Source of the DNA: Sthenelais limicola
Lineage: Eukaryota; Annelida; Polychaeta; Phyllodocida; Sigalionidae
DNA length: 64,000 nt
NCBI GenBank assembly: GCA_942159475.1
Contig: OW804094.1
Coordinates: 22,977,323-23,041,322 of the forward strand
Direction of reading: 5' to 3'
Shown here: positions 33,362 through 44,200 of the stretch, in pieces
How the letters are laid out: every line of letters begins with the position of its first letter
Position numbering within the stretch: position 1 is the first letter of the stretch
The notes under the pieces: generated by a model
What the model was told of the DNA's origin: nothing
Database searches by the model: none
Seen by the model: only the letters and a program-made list of their open reading frames with translations
Made by a program: the position numbers and the translations under genes

Positions 33362-33867
33362 CAGTAAGACCTCTCTATAAGGCAGAAACCTGGGAACTGG
33401 GGTCAGGGTTTCCATAACAACGAGGTGTTTGGATTAACAAGGGGTCACTTTAATATTTATAAATGTATCCACGATATGGGTAAGATCGTCAGAAAATGTA
33501 CTATTCACCTTCACCAATCCTCTCAAATAACACACATTTAAGACAAAAGTGAGGTTCAAAAGCACAGCCAAGAAGATTTTTCAAATAAAGTCAATGCCAT
33601 TTATAATGTTTCTGTCTAATTTAACAGATACTATTAAATGTATAGACCTCCTGAGTGTACATTTTCTAACGATCTGACCCGTAAGTAGGTGTTTGGAAAA
33701 AGGGCCACTATGATAGAAATCTACAGGACTAATGCTAACGGTCCATAATACTGAGGTGATCGGATTAAAGAGTGTCTTTATGGTGGAAAGTTACAGTAAA
33801 GGGACTGAATGCCTACAATGTCGAGCTACCAGAACCTTGGGGTTCTCCATCATGCGAGGTTTTACTG
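33362..33867. mobile_element. MITE J (pogo/Tc1-like ends) with nested A copy
   Basis: Inverted ends CAGTAAGACCTC and GAGGTTTTACTG flanked by TA each side. CAGTA...CCTC ends plus TA target fit Tc1/mariner/pogo mobilisation. An A MITE (33478-33680) sits within it. No transposase. Confidence 0.7.
33478..33680 (+). mobile_element. MITE family A nested in J
   Basis: Ends GGGTAAGATCGTCAGAAAA and AACGATCTGACCC; short interior. Confidence 0.75.
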
Positions 33868-34424
33868 TATAAATTCAGCTAGTTGAATTTCCAGACACCA
33901 CTAAATATGAAAGACATTTTTTAGTCAGAAATATGTAACAAATATTTCCATAAAACACACAGATAGACACACATTTGTGGCAAATACATATAATATGTCC
34001 AGATATGACTGCTCCGGCTCAGAAAATTGGACTTCGTTTTTTTTCTAATTAAGGGGTGCATGAAAATAAAGGTTACACTTGAACGGTTAATCATACGTAT
34101 CATACAATTACAGTCAATACGGTACTAGTTAATATTATTCACAGCAGCCGAACATAACGCATGCATAGATCTATTCACAGGTTTGGTGTATGTACCAAAG
34201 CTAGGATATGTTACATCATAATATACGCAAAGATAAAAAGATTATGCATGCTAATCATTCATTGATCATGCAAGAAATGATCTACATTTGTCGAAGATTG
34301 AAGTAATCGGAAGAAATGACAATCACTACCAACACCACTGCTCCATGATTCCCTTCAATCAACTATTTCCATATGATAATAATAATAATAGTGTAGTGAA
34401 CCTGCTGAAAAATGCCATTGCCTT
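33868..34424. other. No gene seen
   Basis: A+T-rich; AAT microsatellite near 34378. Confidence 0.55.
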
Positions 34425-34497
34425 GACGGGGAACCGAACCCCGGACCTTTGGATTGACGTTCCAATGCTCTAACACTGAGCTATCGAGGCAAGCACA
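34425..34497 (-). tRNA. tRNA-Asp(GUC)-like sequence, probably pseudogene or SINE head
   Basis: On the minus strand a cloverleaf folds: acceptor TGCCTCG/CAAGGCA (one mismatch), D arm GCTC/GAGC, anticodon stem TTGGA/TCCAA with loop ACGTCAA (anticodon GTC), T arm CGGGG TTCGGTT CCCCG. Deviations: C instead of the universal T33, and G instead of A58 in box B. CCTGCTGA and TCAGCAGG flank it as a short inverted repeat. More likely tRNA-derived than functional. Confidence 0.5.
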
Positions 34498-34798
34498 ACC
34501 TCAGCAGGTCACAACCCCAAGTTCAACCACCAGGACCACTACAATAGTAATTATGATAATAATAATTATTATTAATGGAATAATTTGATATCGGGATCCA
34601 GGCTCAGCAGTGCAATCTGGGTGTCAAAAATGCCAAGGCAGCATTGCGAGGATATACATGACATGTTTTTGTTCAAACTACATTAAACATTAATGTACAA
34701 AATGCATCAACATGGAATGGTTGGTAGGAATGGCATGGCTAGCTTACCCCAATGCAAAGCAATTGATTCACAAACAGTAAGACAAAGCAGTATACACA

Positions 34799-34911
34799 CT
34801 CTCAAGAATCAAAGGTTCTTTAAATTTCCCACTTGAAACATGAGGTTTTTCTTATATTGAACAACATGGGGATTGTTGATGGAACCTTTTAGACTTAAGT
34901 GTGTTGTATTC
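34799..34911. mobile_element. MITE K
   Basis: 113 bp, inverted ends CACTCTCAAGAATCAAAGGT and AACCTTTTAGACTTAAGTGTG; related to 40697-40868. Confidence 0.6.
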
Positions 34912-34998
34912 ACATGCAAGCAAGAGTCTATACCATACCACTATACATTCAAATAATAAAAAACAATGACCTTGTGTTTGGGGAATGGTTCGGTTAAT

Positions 34999-35361
34999 AT
35001 AGTCTGTCTAAAAGTAGTTGAAACGTGATTCCTTAAGACCTTTAAGGGGAGGGAAAAGTGGGAGATTTTGTATTTCTATTCATGACAAGGACCTGTCAAC
35101 CCTTTGCCCAGTGAGTCGCTCATTGCAATCAACCATGGAGTAACAGGGCCAGTATAACCAGCTCTTCCTTCCATTTTAGCAAAACAACAGCTGCTGCACA
35201 TGGATCAGGGGCAGCGCAATACAATACAGCTGGATATTTGGCCATGGTCGGTCGCAAACAGCGATTCAGGGGGCAAAGGTTTGAAGTAAAAGATCCCACA
35301 CTTTTCCCTCCCCTTAAAGGAACAAAGGAATCACATGTCAACTACTTTTTGGACAGACTAT
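34999..35361. mobile_element. MITE family F, complete
   Basis: About 360 bp with about 75-bp inverted ends (AGTCTGTCTAAAAGTAGTTG at left; mirror of AGTCTGTCCAAAAAGTAG at right) including TTTAAGGGGAGGGAAAAGTG. Interior contains AGCTCTTCCTTCC and GGCCATGGTCG. The partner at 15424 lacks the right end. Confidence 0.75.
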
Positions 35362-35740
35362 AGTACCGTTCCGGCAATACAATGTTAACTCCATGCATAT
35401 TCATATTCATTTAAAGCTTTCTACACATTCTTGGTAACAGAAAATATACTTTGAAGACTTGGAGTGAAAAATACACTGACAATGGTCGATTTATTTCATA
35501 AACGACAGTATGTATCTCTCCAATGACAATCTTGTCGTCATAAAAAGGATGTTAAACAACGATTCCAGTGATATATTACATGTATATTTGATATTGGGGT
35601 GATTTATTTCAATCGCCCTTGAAGAAGTGCACCTTTTGATCTGTGATTTGATATTTTGAATACTTTACACTTGTCGATTTTATTACCGTTATCATTGGTA
35701 TCGTACATATATGTCCCTAAAGTACAAAGTCATTTTTTCA

Positions 35741-35962
35741 GAGTCAGATTTTCAAAAAATGTACAATTCGCCTTGACAAATTCTCCAAAATAACCTAAAT
35801 TTCAGACGGAAATAAAGTTCAAAATGCAGTTCAACCTAACCAAACTGATTGCTAGAATCAATGCAATGCTGAATATACTCGAATTTATCTAGTATTGACC
35901 AAATTGCAGAATTTACTAAATGTGTACAGCTGCCAATTGTACATTTTATGAAAATCTGACCC
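35741..35962 (+). mobile_element. MITE family A (A2)
   Basis: Left end GAGTCAGATTTTCAAAAAA; small deletion before the right end. Confidence 0.8.
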
Positions 35963-36196
35963 TTATATTCAAGCCGTGTAACAGATACCCTTTTAACACC
36001 TCTTAGATTTTCTTTTGAAATAGCAGATTTTCATCCATAGCAGAAATTGACATCAAGATCGTTAGTATCAGCAATCAAGGTAAACTGCAGTAGTAACCCA
36101 AAAGGGTACTTTGAAGTTGGTATTTCATGGGTTGAATACTTTAATTATTATTTATCCCATTGGGTATATGAACCATGAGCATCAGCATGAATACAT

Positions 36197-36432
36197 GGGT
36201 CAAATTGTCAGAAAATGTACAATTCAACTTCACCAATCTTCTCAAATAACCCAAATTCAAGACAAAAATATGGTTCATAACTCAGTTCAACATAACCAAA
36301 CAGATTGTTGGAATCAAGGCAATCTCAAATATATTCAGATATACATAGTAGTGACCATTTGTACTATGTAAGTTAGCAGAATGTCTTAAATGTGTAGAGC
36401 TGCCAATTGTACATTTTCTGAAAATCTGACCC
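36197..36432 (+). mobile_element. MITE family A (A2/A3 mosaic)
   Basis: ACAT flanks on both sides. Left end GGGTCAAATTGTCAGAAAA. Confidence 0.8.
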
Positions 36433-38034
36433 ACATATGTAGATATGTACATGATACTCAAGGTAATAATACATCCGAATACTATTGGTTAGCAAGAAGA
36501 CATAATTCAGACGGATCTTGAATTCAAGTGAATTTCCCTTATAGATCAATTCTTAATACTCCTTGATATGAACGCTTGTACCTTTCTCGTTACATTTTAT
36601 ACTTCACAAAATACCTTCAATTGTTAACAGGATATTGTCTCAAAACCCAAACCCATGAATCCATGGATATATTTCAATAATACTGCATTACAATTATGAT
36701 CTAGCGTGAATATAAGAATATTCTCTATAAAACTTTTAAACATTTAAAGTGTTTGTCAATTCTCAAAAATCTCTCAAGAAAAGGCTCCCCAAAATGCCAT
36801 GGTGATCCTGTTTGTCATATGAATAAAATCTAAGTGACTAAACTGCGCAAAAAGGTTATAGTACCACCAAAATACAACTCAGTTTACATGTAATGAATAT
36901 TGCATATTTATTATATAAATCGGACGGAGGAACTATTATGGAAACTATACTATACTTGAACTCAGAATGCTAAATCAGCGGATTCCCGGAGGAGGCAAAG
37001 GCATCTCTTTAGCAATGAACAAAAATCACCAACTAACATCTTAACTTGTATATTGTGGACTATTGTGAATCAATATTAAGGGAATGATCAACCACTGCAA
37101 GCGATTGCCTGCGATCATGCACTCAGGCTTGCAGCTGCCTACACAGCTTGAACACTTGGTCGCAAAACCTAGCGATTTTACTTGTAAACGGTCGATTTAA
37201 TCGTAAGGACTGCTTGTTCCTTACAACTAAAGGGTCTAGTCCACTGAGCCGATTCTCATGCGATTTTGCACCGCAGAGGAGTCTTTTGTACTAAATTTTG
37301 TGAGAATCTCATGAGAATCGGCTTAGTATACTAGGCTCTTTAGTGGATGAATCCTAAAATAGTCACTCCCTCTCATATGAATTTTTTAATTTTGGTTTTG
37401 TTTCGTGAAATGATACATACCAAGAAGAAAGCCTCTCTATTGTGTTACGATTGTGTTACGATTTTGATTGACCACTGCATCACTGTTGGTATATTGTACT
37501 ACAATACTTCTCCAATACAATAATCTTATAAAACAAATTGTGGTACTGCGTCACAATCACATTATGTATCAGGTCCGTATTCATGCATTAAGGTTTTTTC
37601 ACATAGGGCACCAAAGTACAATATGACAATTTATATAATTATCCATATTTACAATCATTTGATTATTTTGTTATAATTTGGATTCATAGTCAAGAACTGG
37701 GTGTAGTTTCATACTATATATCATCTATAATATATATTATACTCATATAGGCATATGTATATTTCTCAATATTAATGTGTATGCAAATTATCTTTTGTTT
37801 TATGAATTTGCGAATTTGTGATATATGTAAGGATTCTCTAGTAGGGCGTTTTGAATGGGCTAATAGTTATAGGATAAAAACTATGATGATAAGGCATCGC
37901 CTGGAATGTTCTTCTATATTAGAAGACGATCTGAATCATAAAATCTTCAACAATTATTTCCTGCTGTCCATTTGATATTTCTTACACAGGCCAAGTTACC
38001 AGAATATTGCATTTGATGGATGTATGGGATATAG
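36433..38034. other. No gene seen apart from MITE L
   Basis: A+T-rich, including a frame of 66 codons at 37775 with no recognisable domain. Confidence 0.5.
37228..37341. mobile_element. Palindromic MITE L
   Basis: 114 bp; arms AGCCGATTCTCATG and CATGAGAATCGGCT plus AGGGTCTAGT/ACTAGGCTCT outer parts, 50-bp middle. Confidence 0.65.
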
Positions 38035-38197
38035 ATAGAACCTGATGAGAATGTGGTACAAGGGACACTATTACACTGTCCAAGATGTTTGTTTTTTCGT
38101 GGCCCCCAAGCCGATAGGCGAGTGGGTTACGAAAAAAAACAAACTTCGAGGACAGTGTAATAGTGTCCCGAGTACCACATTCAAATTTAGGTTCTAT
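38035..38197. mobile_element. Palindromic MITE M
   Basis: 163 bp; arms of about 55 bp including GGGACACTATTACACTGTCC and its mirror, joined by a 50-bp loop with GTTTGTTTTTT/AAAAAACAAAC inner pairing. Would fold into one long hairpin. Confidence 0.75.
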
Positions 38198-40696
38198 ATT
38201 TACTCCCACGTTGCTATGCTTACCTTATATGGCTATGTTAACTGGGGACAGGAAGTCATACTACACGCGTGAAACTGGTGCAAATTACCACACTACTCCC
38301 GCCCATACAAATAGCATACACCAATACATACACATACGTGGAGTAAAAATTACTATTGAATTCTTTTAAGTGTTACACAGGTTCAGCCAGACAGATAATT
38401 TAATAGATGGGTAAAGTTCTTGGTCAGCAACGGAAGGTATGAACCAGTTTGGTATGACCCTTGATTCTCCCATGTTATTAACCGATTGATTGAATATTAT
38501 GTTCATGTTGAATATTCTTTCTCATTAATTGAATCTTAATTCTTTGGTATGCATCTTTTCTGGTAACCTGGCCCATAAGTGTTGAATAAGAATATGTATA
38601 AAGTAGTTTGTCAGAACCCTTCTCGTCGCCCTTGTCATTTGTCAAAGACAGGAAAATATACCATACCATACCTTTCCACAGTTGCTGAACCAAAAATACC
38701 TTCATTTTCCTTATCAAATACAATTGTAGTATGCTAATACTTAAGCACAATAAATAGTAGGTTTATTCTAAATGTTATAAAATAATTTAACATGAAAACT
38801 GATGTTTTCTGTACAACCATTGAAGGTACACTTTATACAAACTATCCTGCAATATACGTCAAGGACTAGAAGAACGATTGGAAGACATCACAATGAATAT
38901 GTACAATGATATCATTAAACATTAATAACGATAATAATAATAATAATAAATCTTACACAAGTGATTGTTCATTATCCTCAGCAGTTTCCATGGACGAACT
39001 CTTTTTGTAACTGTAATGGGTCCTTTATAATTTCTTAGGAAAGGCGTCAAAATTAGTTCGCGAAAGAGCCAAGGAGTTATTTAGATGATTTCTTCACTCT
39101 TCATAGCCAGTAAAAGTGAACTTCTGTATGTGTCTGCGTAAGATTCATAAACCATCACAGTGTCCGTGAAATTATTTTGACGCCATCTCCTAAGCCTTGA
39201 ATGAAGTCTCCGAAATAAAGGACCTTAATCTTTTTAAGGTGAATATTCTATGGGCACATTTCAATAATGCTGATTAATGAAGGCAGAAAACGACACCTGG
39301 TGTTTTATGAAACACATCTCCTATGGTGTATTTTCCATATTTATCATTTACATGTGGACACAGCCCCTTCTTTTCATGTAGAAAAAAGGCACACCATACT
39401 GCAATACATTAAGAGAAATAATAATAATAATAATTGTCAATCCTTTATCACAGATTTGCTATTTGAAAACACTGGAAAGTGAAATAGATGAAGAAGTAGA
39501 TTCAGTGGTAACTCTTGGCAGAGGAGGGTAGAACAATGTAAGACTTTGTAGGCAAGTCCCCCTTTTGCAACACTCTAAGAAATCAGGGTTCCTTAAGCTC
39601 CTTAATTAGCCCCAGGACAAGAAAGCCTTTTCCTTAAAGGTACAAGTTTATATCTGAACCCTTGAGGGTTCTTTTGTGACCTCAAATAAAGGCCCCTCTG
39701 AGGTTTTCTCACTTTGTATCAAGAGTGCAAAGGGGAGGGTGGCCATTTTAGGAGCTTTACCACTGACACCCAAACCACCCTTTATTGCTGAGTCATTGTC
39801 AAGTAGGGGCAAAATGATCCTTTTCCACATTACAAAATATGTAAGTTCGCGATCCACAATCTCAGACTCTCAGACCTTGGAACTCGCTGCAGCAAATGTG
39901 ACATTCTGTGGTGGCCATCCTCTCAACCCAAATGTGTTTTTATGATTGTGACTTCCATTTCTTCCTTGAAGGAATTCCAAAGCTTTCTGCTATAGGTGCT
40001 TCCTTGAAACCTCCATGTAATACCACAAGCATTCTCCGAACACAGGTAAGTCTTTCGCGGTTCTTTTCATGGCGCCTTTTGTCAAACAGAGAAAGTTTAA
40101 CCTTAATTTCCACTTACTTCCAAAGAGGCCTTCCTTGTTAATATGATGTCAATGCAGAAGCTTTTTTTCGACGCTTTTTAGGCAAGACAGCATGAGACAG
40201 CAGTGTAGGATCCTTTCCACAAGCCGAAGAAATCACCATTTTCTTTGGGTTTAATTTGGGAATAAAGCTTACCATGATTCCTTTACATGCAACTCTTTCT
40301 AGTTGCACACCCAACTTTTGTAACAACACATAAGCCACTTCTCTTTCAGGTTCTCAATTAGGTTTCTCCAGAGTCATACCCAGTTTCACATCATTGATCC
40401 TTTACTAGTTTTGTTCTTCAGGATTAAAAAGTAATGTAAACGTTTTGCTGGGTTAGCTATGCATACAGTTGGTTACCTGTACAACCCGGCTTAAGCCATG
40501 TCCCTCCCTACATACAACATTGCTTGAAACTCAGTCCATATTCATCTTTGGTCGCTAAGTATTAGTGATTTCTTAATGTATAAAGTATCCTTTGGGGGAA
40601 AGCCAATAAAACATGTTCATCACCAGCATGCACAATTGTAATGTTGCATGTTGTGGTGACATAAACTCTGATTGTAGTCAGATAAGCACATTTCAC
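38198..40696. other. MMP21 3' flank; possible 3' UTR
   Basis: On the minus strand candidate polyadenylation signals are ATTAAA (40255-40250) and AATAAA (39786-39781), which would give a 0.7-1.2 kb 3' UTR. Frames at 39650-40340 on both strands overlap and look non-coding. AAT microsatellites at 38932-38950 and 39420-39434. Confidence 0.4.
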
Positions 40697-40868
40697 TCTT
40701 AGAAATAAAGGTTTTGTCAAGTTCCTAAGAAAACCAGGTTTTCAGGGATGTTCTGTAGAATCTCCGACTTCATCATAGGTTTCTTTCCATAACTTGAAGT
40801 CAGAGATCAAGGACGATTCAGGGAAGGATTCTTTCTGCTGCAAAGAACCCTTTCATTCTAAGAGTGTT
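40697..40868. mobile_element. MITE K
   Basis: 172 bp, ends CACTCTTAGAAATAAAGGTT and AACCCTTTCATTCTAAGAGTG. Lies just past the MMP21 stop, inside the likely 3' UTR or flank. Confidence 0.65.
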
Positions 40869-40930
40869 GGCCATTTTCATCATGCAATAGTTCCTTCATT
40901 GGCCTTTTGATTTAGACCCTGAAACTTGTG

Positions 40931-41263
40931 TTATGTGTCATCATCCTCATCACTGGCATCTGCTATAGCAGGAACAGGTTGCAATGAGTTTGCATGGCCT
41001 GCATCGCAGATGTCGTACCAATTCTGAAACCATTTTTCTTGGTATTTTAATCGGTTCTGTCGCTGTCCATGTACATTGGGCTCCTCATTCTCCCAGATGT
41101 CATCATCTTTGAAGAAGTACTGCTTGCGAAATGTATGTGAGAAGTATACTGCATTTACACTGCCTGTCAGCTTCTTGCCCGAACCTGTTGGGTAGAGGTC
41201 TTTGAACTGCACTTTCTCTTCACAGCATCTGTTGGTCCCTGCTGCTGGATCATAGATGTAAAC
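40931..41263 (-). CDS. MMP21: MMP21 coding exon 7 (hemopexin blade 4, C-terminus)
   Basis: 110 codons plus TAA. VNAVYFSHTFRKQYFFKDDD is a hemopexin blade, and EKWFQNWYDICDAG matches the human C-terminus SEKWFDVCDVH. The protein extends about 25 residues beyond that Cys with an acidic tail (ASDEDDDT) that I do not recall in vertebrate MMP21. Confidence 0.93.
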   Translation of the reverse strand, partial: VYIYDPAAGTNRCCEEKVQFKDLYPTGSGKKLTGSVNAVYFSHTFRKQYFFKDDDIWENEEPNVHGQRQNRLKYQEKWFQNWYDICDAGHANSLQPVPAIADASDEDDDT

Positions 41264-44200
41264 CTGTCAATGAATAGAATTACATAGTTAGGATTATTAT
41301 ACAGCAATGCTCTTAAAACAATGTATCATGGTGCATATTTCACTAGTGAGTTATGTGGGGTTGTCATGGCAACCAATCTGTTTGTTTACTAAGATTACCG
41401 CTGAAATTCAATTTTTTTTCTTTTTTTTTCTATTTTCATTACCAATAGAGTTGCCAATTATTGGCCACTCTGTTGGTAATGCTACTTGCCATAGTGTAGG
41501 AGGGGGTGCAACTGAGTGGCAAGTCATTGGCCGCAACTTGCCATCATTCGCCAAAGAATCAAAATATTTTAATTTCTTCGGCGAATAGATTATCATTGGC
41601 TGTTCATTGGCCACTATTGGCTGCTATTCGCCACAGTGGAAGAGCTCATTACCAATTGCGTTACCAATAGATTTTCTATTCGCCGCTACTTGTCGGTCAT
41701 CTTTAACAATCTATTGGCTGCTCTATTCGCCGCTACTTGCCAATAGTACGTGGAGGCCCCCTATTAGAATAGTTGCCCGCCAACCACCCTCAAGAAGACT
41801 TTGTAAAAGTGTATATAAACTTTTACTCTACCAAGGGCATCTTATTTCTGAAGAACTCCCAGGATCTAACCAGCATTTTGGCTTTTAACACATAATATGT
41901 ATTTTTCCAGCATAAACCCCATTTAAACGGCAGACATACAGACAATGCTAATTTGTATTCCTACTAACATGGATCCCATTCAAAGAGAACAAAGCAGGTG
42001 ATTTTCTCACATAAAATTGATTAGAGGGTGGAGGTCCAATGTTCGCTATATATATGTGATGTGTTTTGTAAAAATGAGTCATAAGTTGCAAAAAAGGGTT
42101 TTGAGATATCATCATATTTGAAAAGATGAGATCAACTCGATTCCCATGAATGTAAACAGTCTAATAATCTAATAAGTATTTCTAGATTTTAAGTTTGATA
42201 TTTTTTATTTTTGAACAAACAAACAAACTTTGCCTCTGGGGGCAATAACTACTAAACTAACTAAATATACTCCATATGGGGACCTTTAAAACGAAAGGAG
42301 TGAGTGAGTGAGATTGGTTGATTTACGCCCTTATCAACACTTTGAAGTGTTATATCAAGGGCGGGAGAGCTGAAAGGGAGGCAGTTTATGATCATACCCA
42401 GGAAATAGAGATAGAGAAGAAGGGAGAGAGAGACAGAGAAAAGAGACAGAAAGGCACTTTTAGGTCTTACCCAGTACCAAAAACGAAAGGATATATTGCA
42501 TATATTTTTCTGAATTTGAATACACCAATTCATATGACTATAGATAATAAACCCCCCGAAAATCATAAGATTTCAATCAAGTGATCTTGTAAAATTAACA
42601 CTTTGAAAAATATCTTTTTTGCGACTTATGACACATTTTCCTGAAACACATCACATATCGAATGCTTTAATATAAACTTACCCATTCTCCTTTGAAGAAT
42701 TGTAGTTTTCTCGTCCGTAGTTCAAAGTAGACACTGTCTAGATTGTCAGGGATAGATTCACTTGTGTCGTTCATTCCTCCAAAGTACTCGGAAATTTTCA
42801 GCCCTGACTCTACGCTGTCCGTCTCGCTATTATATATGTAGAACTTATCCCCTGAAAATCAGTAAGCATAAAAAAGGTTAGAATATATAGGAGAAAATGA
42901 GGATGATTATTTAATTGGGAAATAGAAAAACCAAAAAGATCTACACATCATGAAAAGAACACAATATATCTTATCTTTTTCATTGTCACTAGCACCTGGA
43001 ATACTTCAAATCCACATAAAAATACATCAAATAAATCCCGATATCAGATCAAATCTTAATTAAAACCCAAATTAAATTTTAGTTTTACTCAAAGTATAAC
43101 CATTGCTAAAAATTGTTGCTAGATGAAAATAAGACAGGAAGGCCATAGTAGTAGGCCTTAGTTGTAAAGATTTAAGCTTTTTCCTTTTTATAAAATAAAT
43201 TTTATTCAAGAATTTTACAATTGTACAGAATTTGAAAAATTTAGGTGCAAATGAATGCCACCACTAACCGAACACAACCCATGTTTACCTGTTTATTTGT
43301 GATTCAACTTAAATCAGTCTTCCTATTCTCTCAGACTGAGGTACAAGCACTGTTTTATTCACCCACCCACCCACACCTCACTTTCTACACGTACATTCCT
43401 AGGGATAGGTGATTTCAGTGAATAAGACTATTATTCAACATCCTACCAATTTCCTGACTCTTGCCATGCATGACTTGCATGATCTTCAGGTGTCATTAAT
43501 CGTGTTCATTTTATGACTGGAAATACCATGATGTTCCCAAAACGTTCGTGGGTCAGGTTTTCAGAAAATGTACAATTGGCAGGGGTACACATTATAGTAA
43601 ATTCTGCTAAATTTAGACTGAAAAATGGTCAAAACTAGGTATATCTGAGTATATTTGGTATTGCCTTGATTTAAAAGATGTGTTTGGTTGTGTTAAACTG
43701 AATTTTGAACACCATTATTGTCTTAAATTTGTGTTATTTGAAAGGATTGCTGATGGAAGTCAAACTGTACATTTTCTGAAAATCTGACACAATTATAGTT
43801 TAATTTAGATTTCACTGTTTAAACAACATTCTCACCTTTGAAGAAGTAGGTAATCTAAACGTCTTGGCCGTAAAAGAAATTTTTTAAAAAAAACAAAAAA
43901 ATATCCTCACCTTTGAAGAAGTAGGTATTGATGTTCCACTTGTTCTCAACCCTATTCCACAGTATGACTTGTGCATAGGCCTGCACATGGGGTGTGAGGC
44001 CCTTCCATTCGTTCACTATATAGAGGGGGTCGCCGTAACGAGTCCTGTTATACCTATTCTCGTACATCCAATAGCGAGAATTGCGGAAGAAGTAGGTGTT
44101 GTAGATCAGGCCTTGGGTGAGCGACTGGCGGATGTAGTCAAACACTGTGTCAAAGGTTCCTCCACAAACACCTGCAAATATACAATACAAAATGTATATA

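Noticed and set aside
39676..39945. 89-codon plus-strand frame beyond the MMP21 stop
   Set aside because: Overlapped by open frames on the other strand, no motif, probably MMP21 3' UTR antisense.
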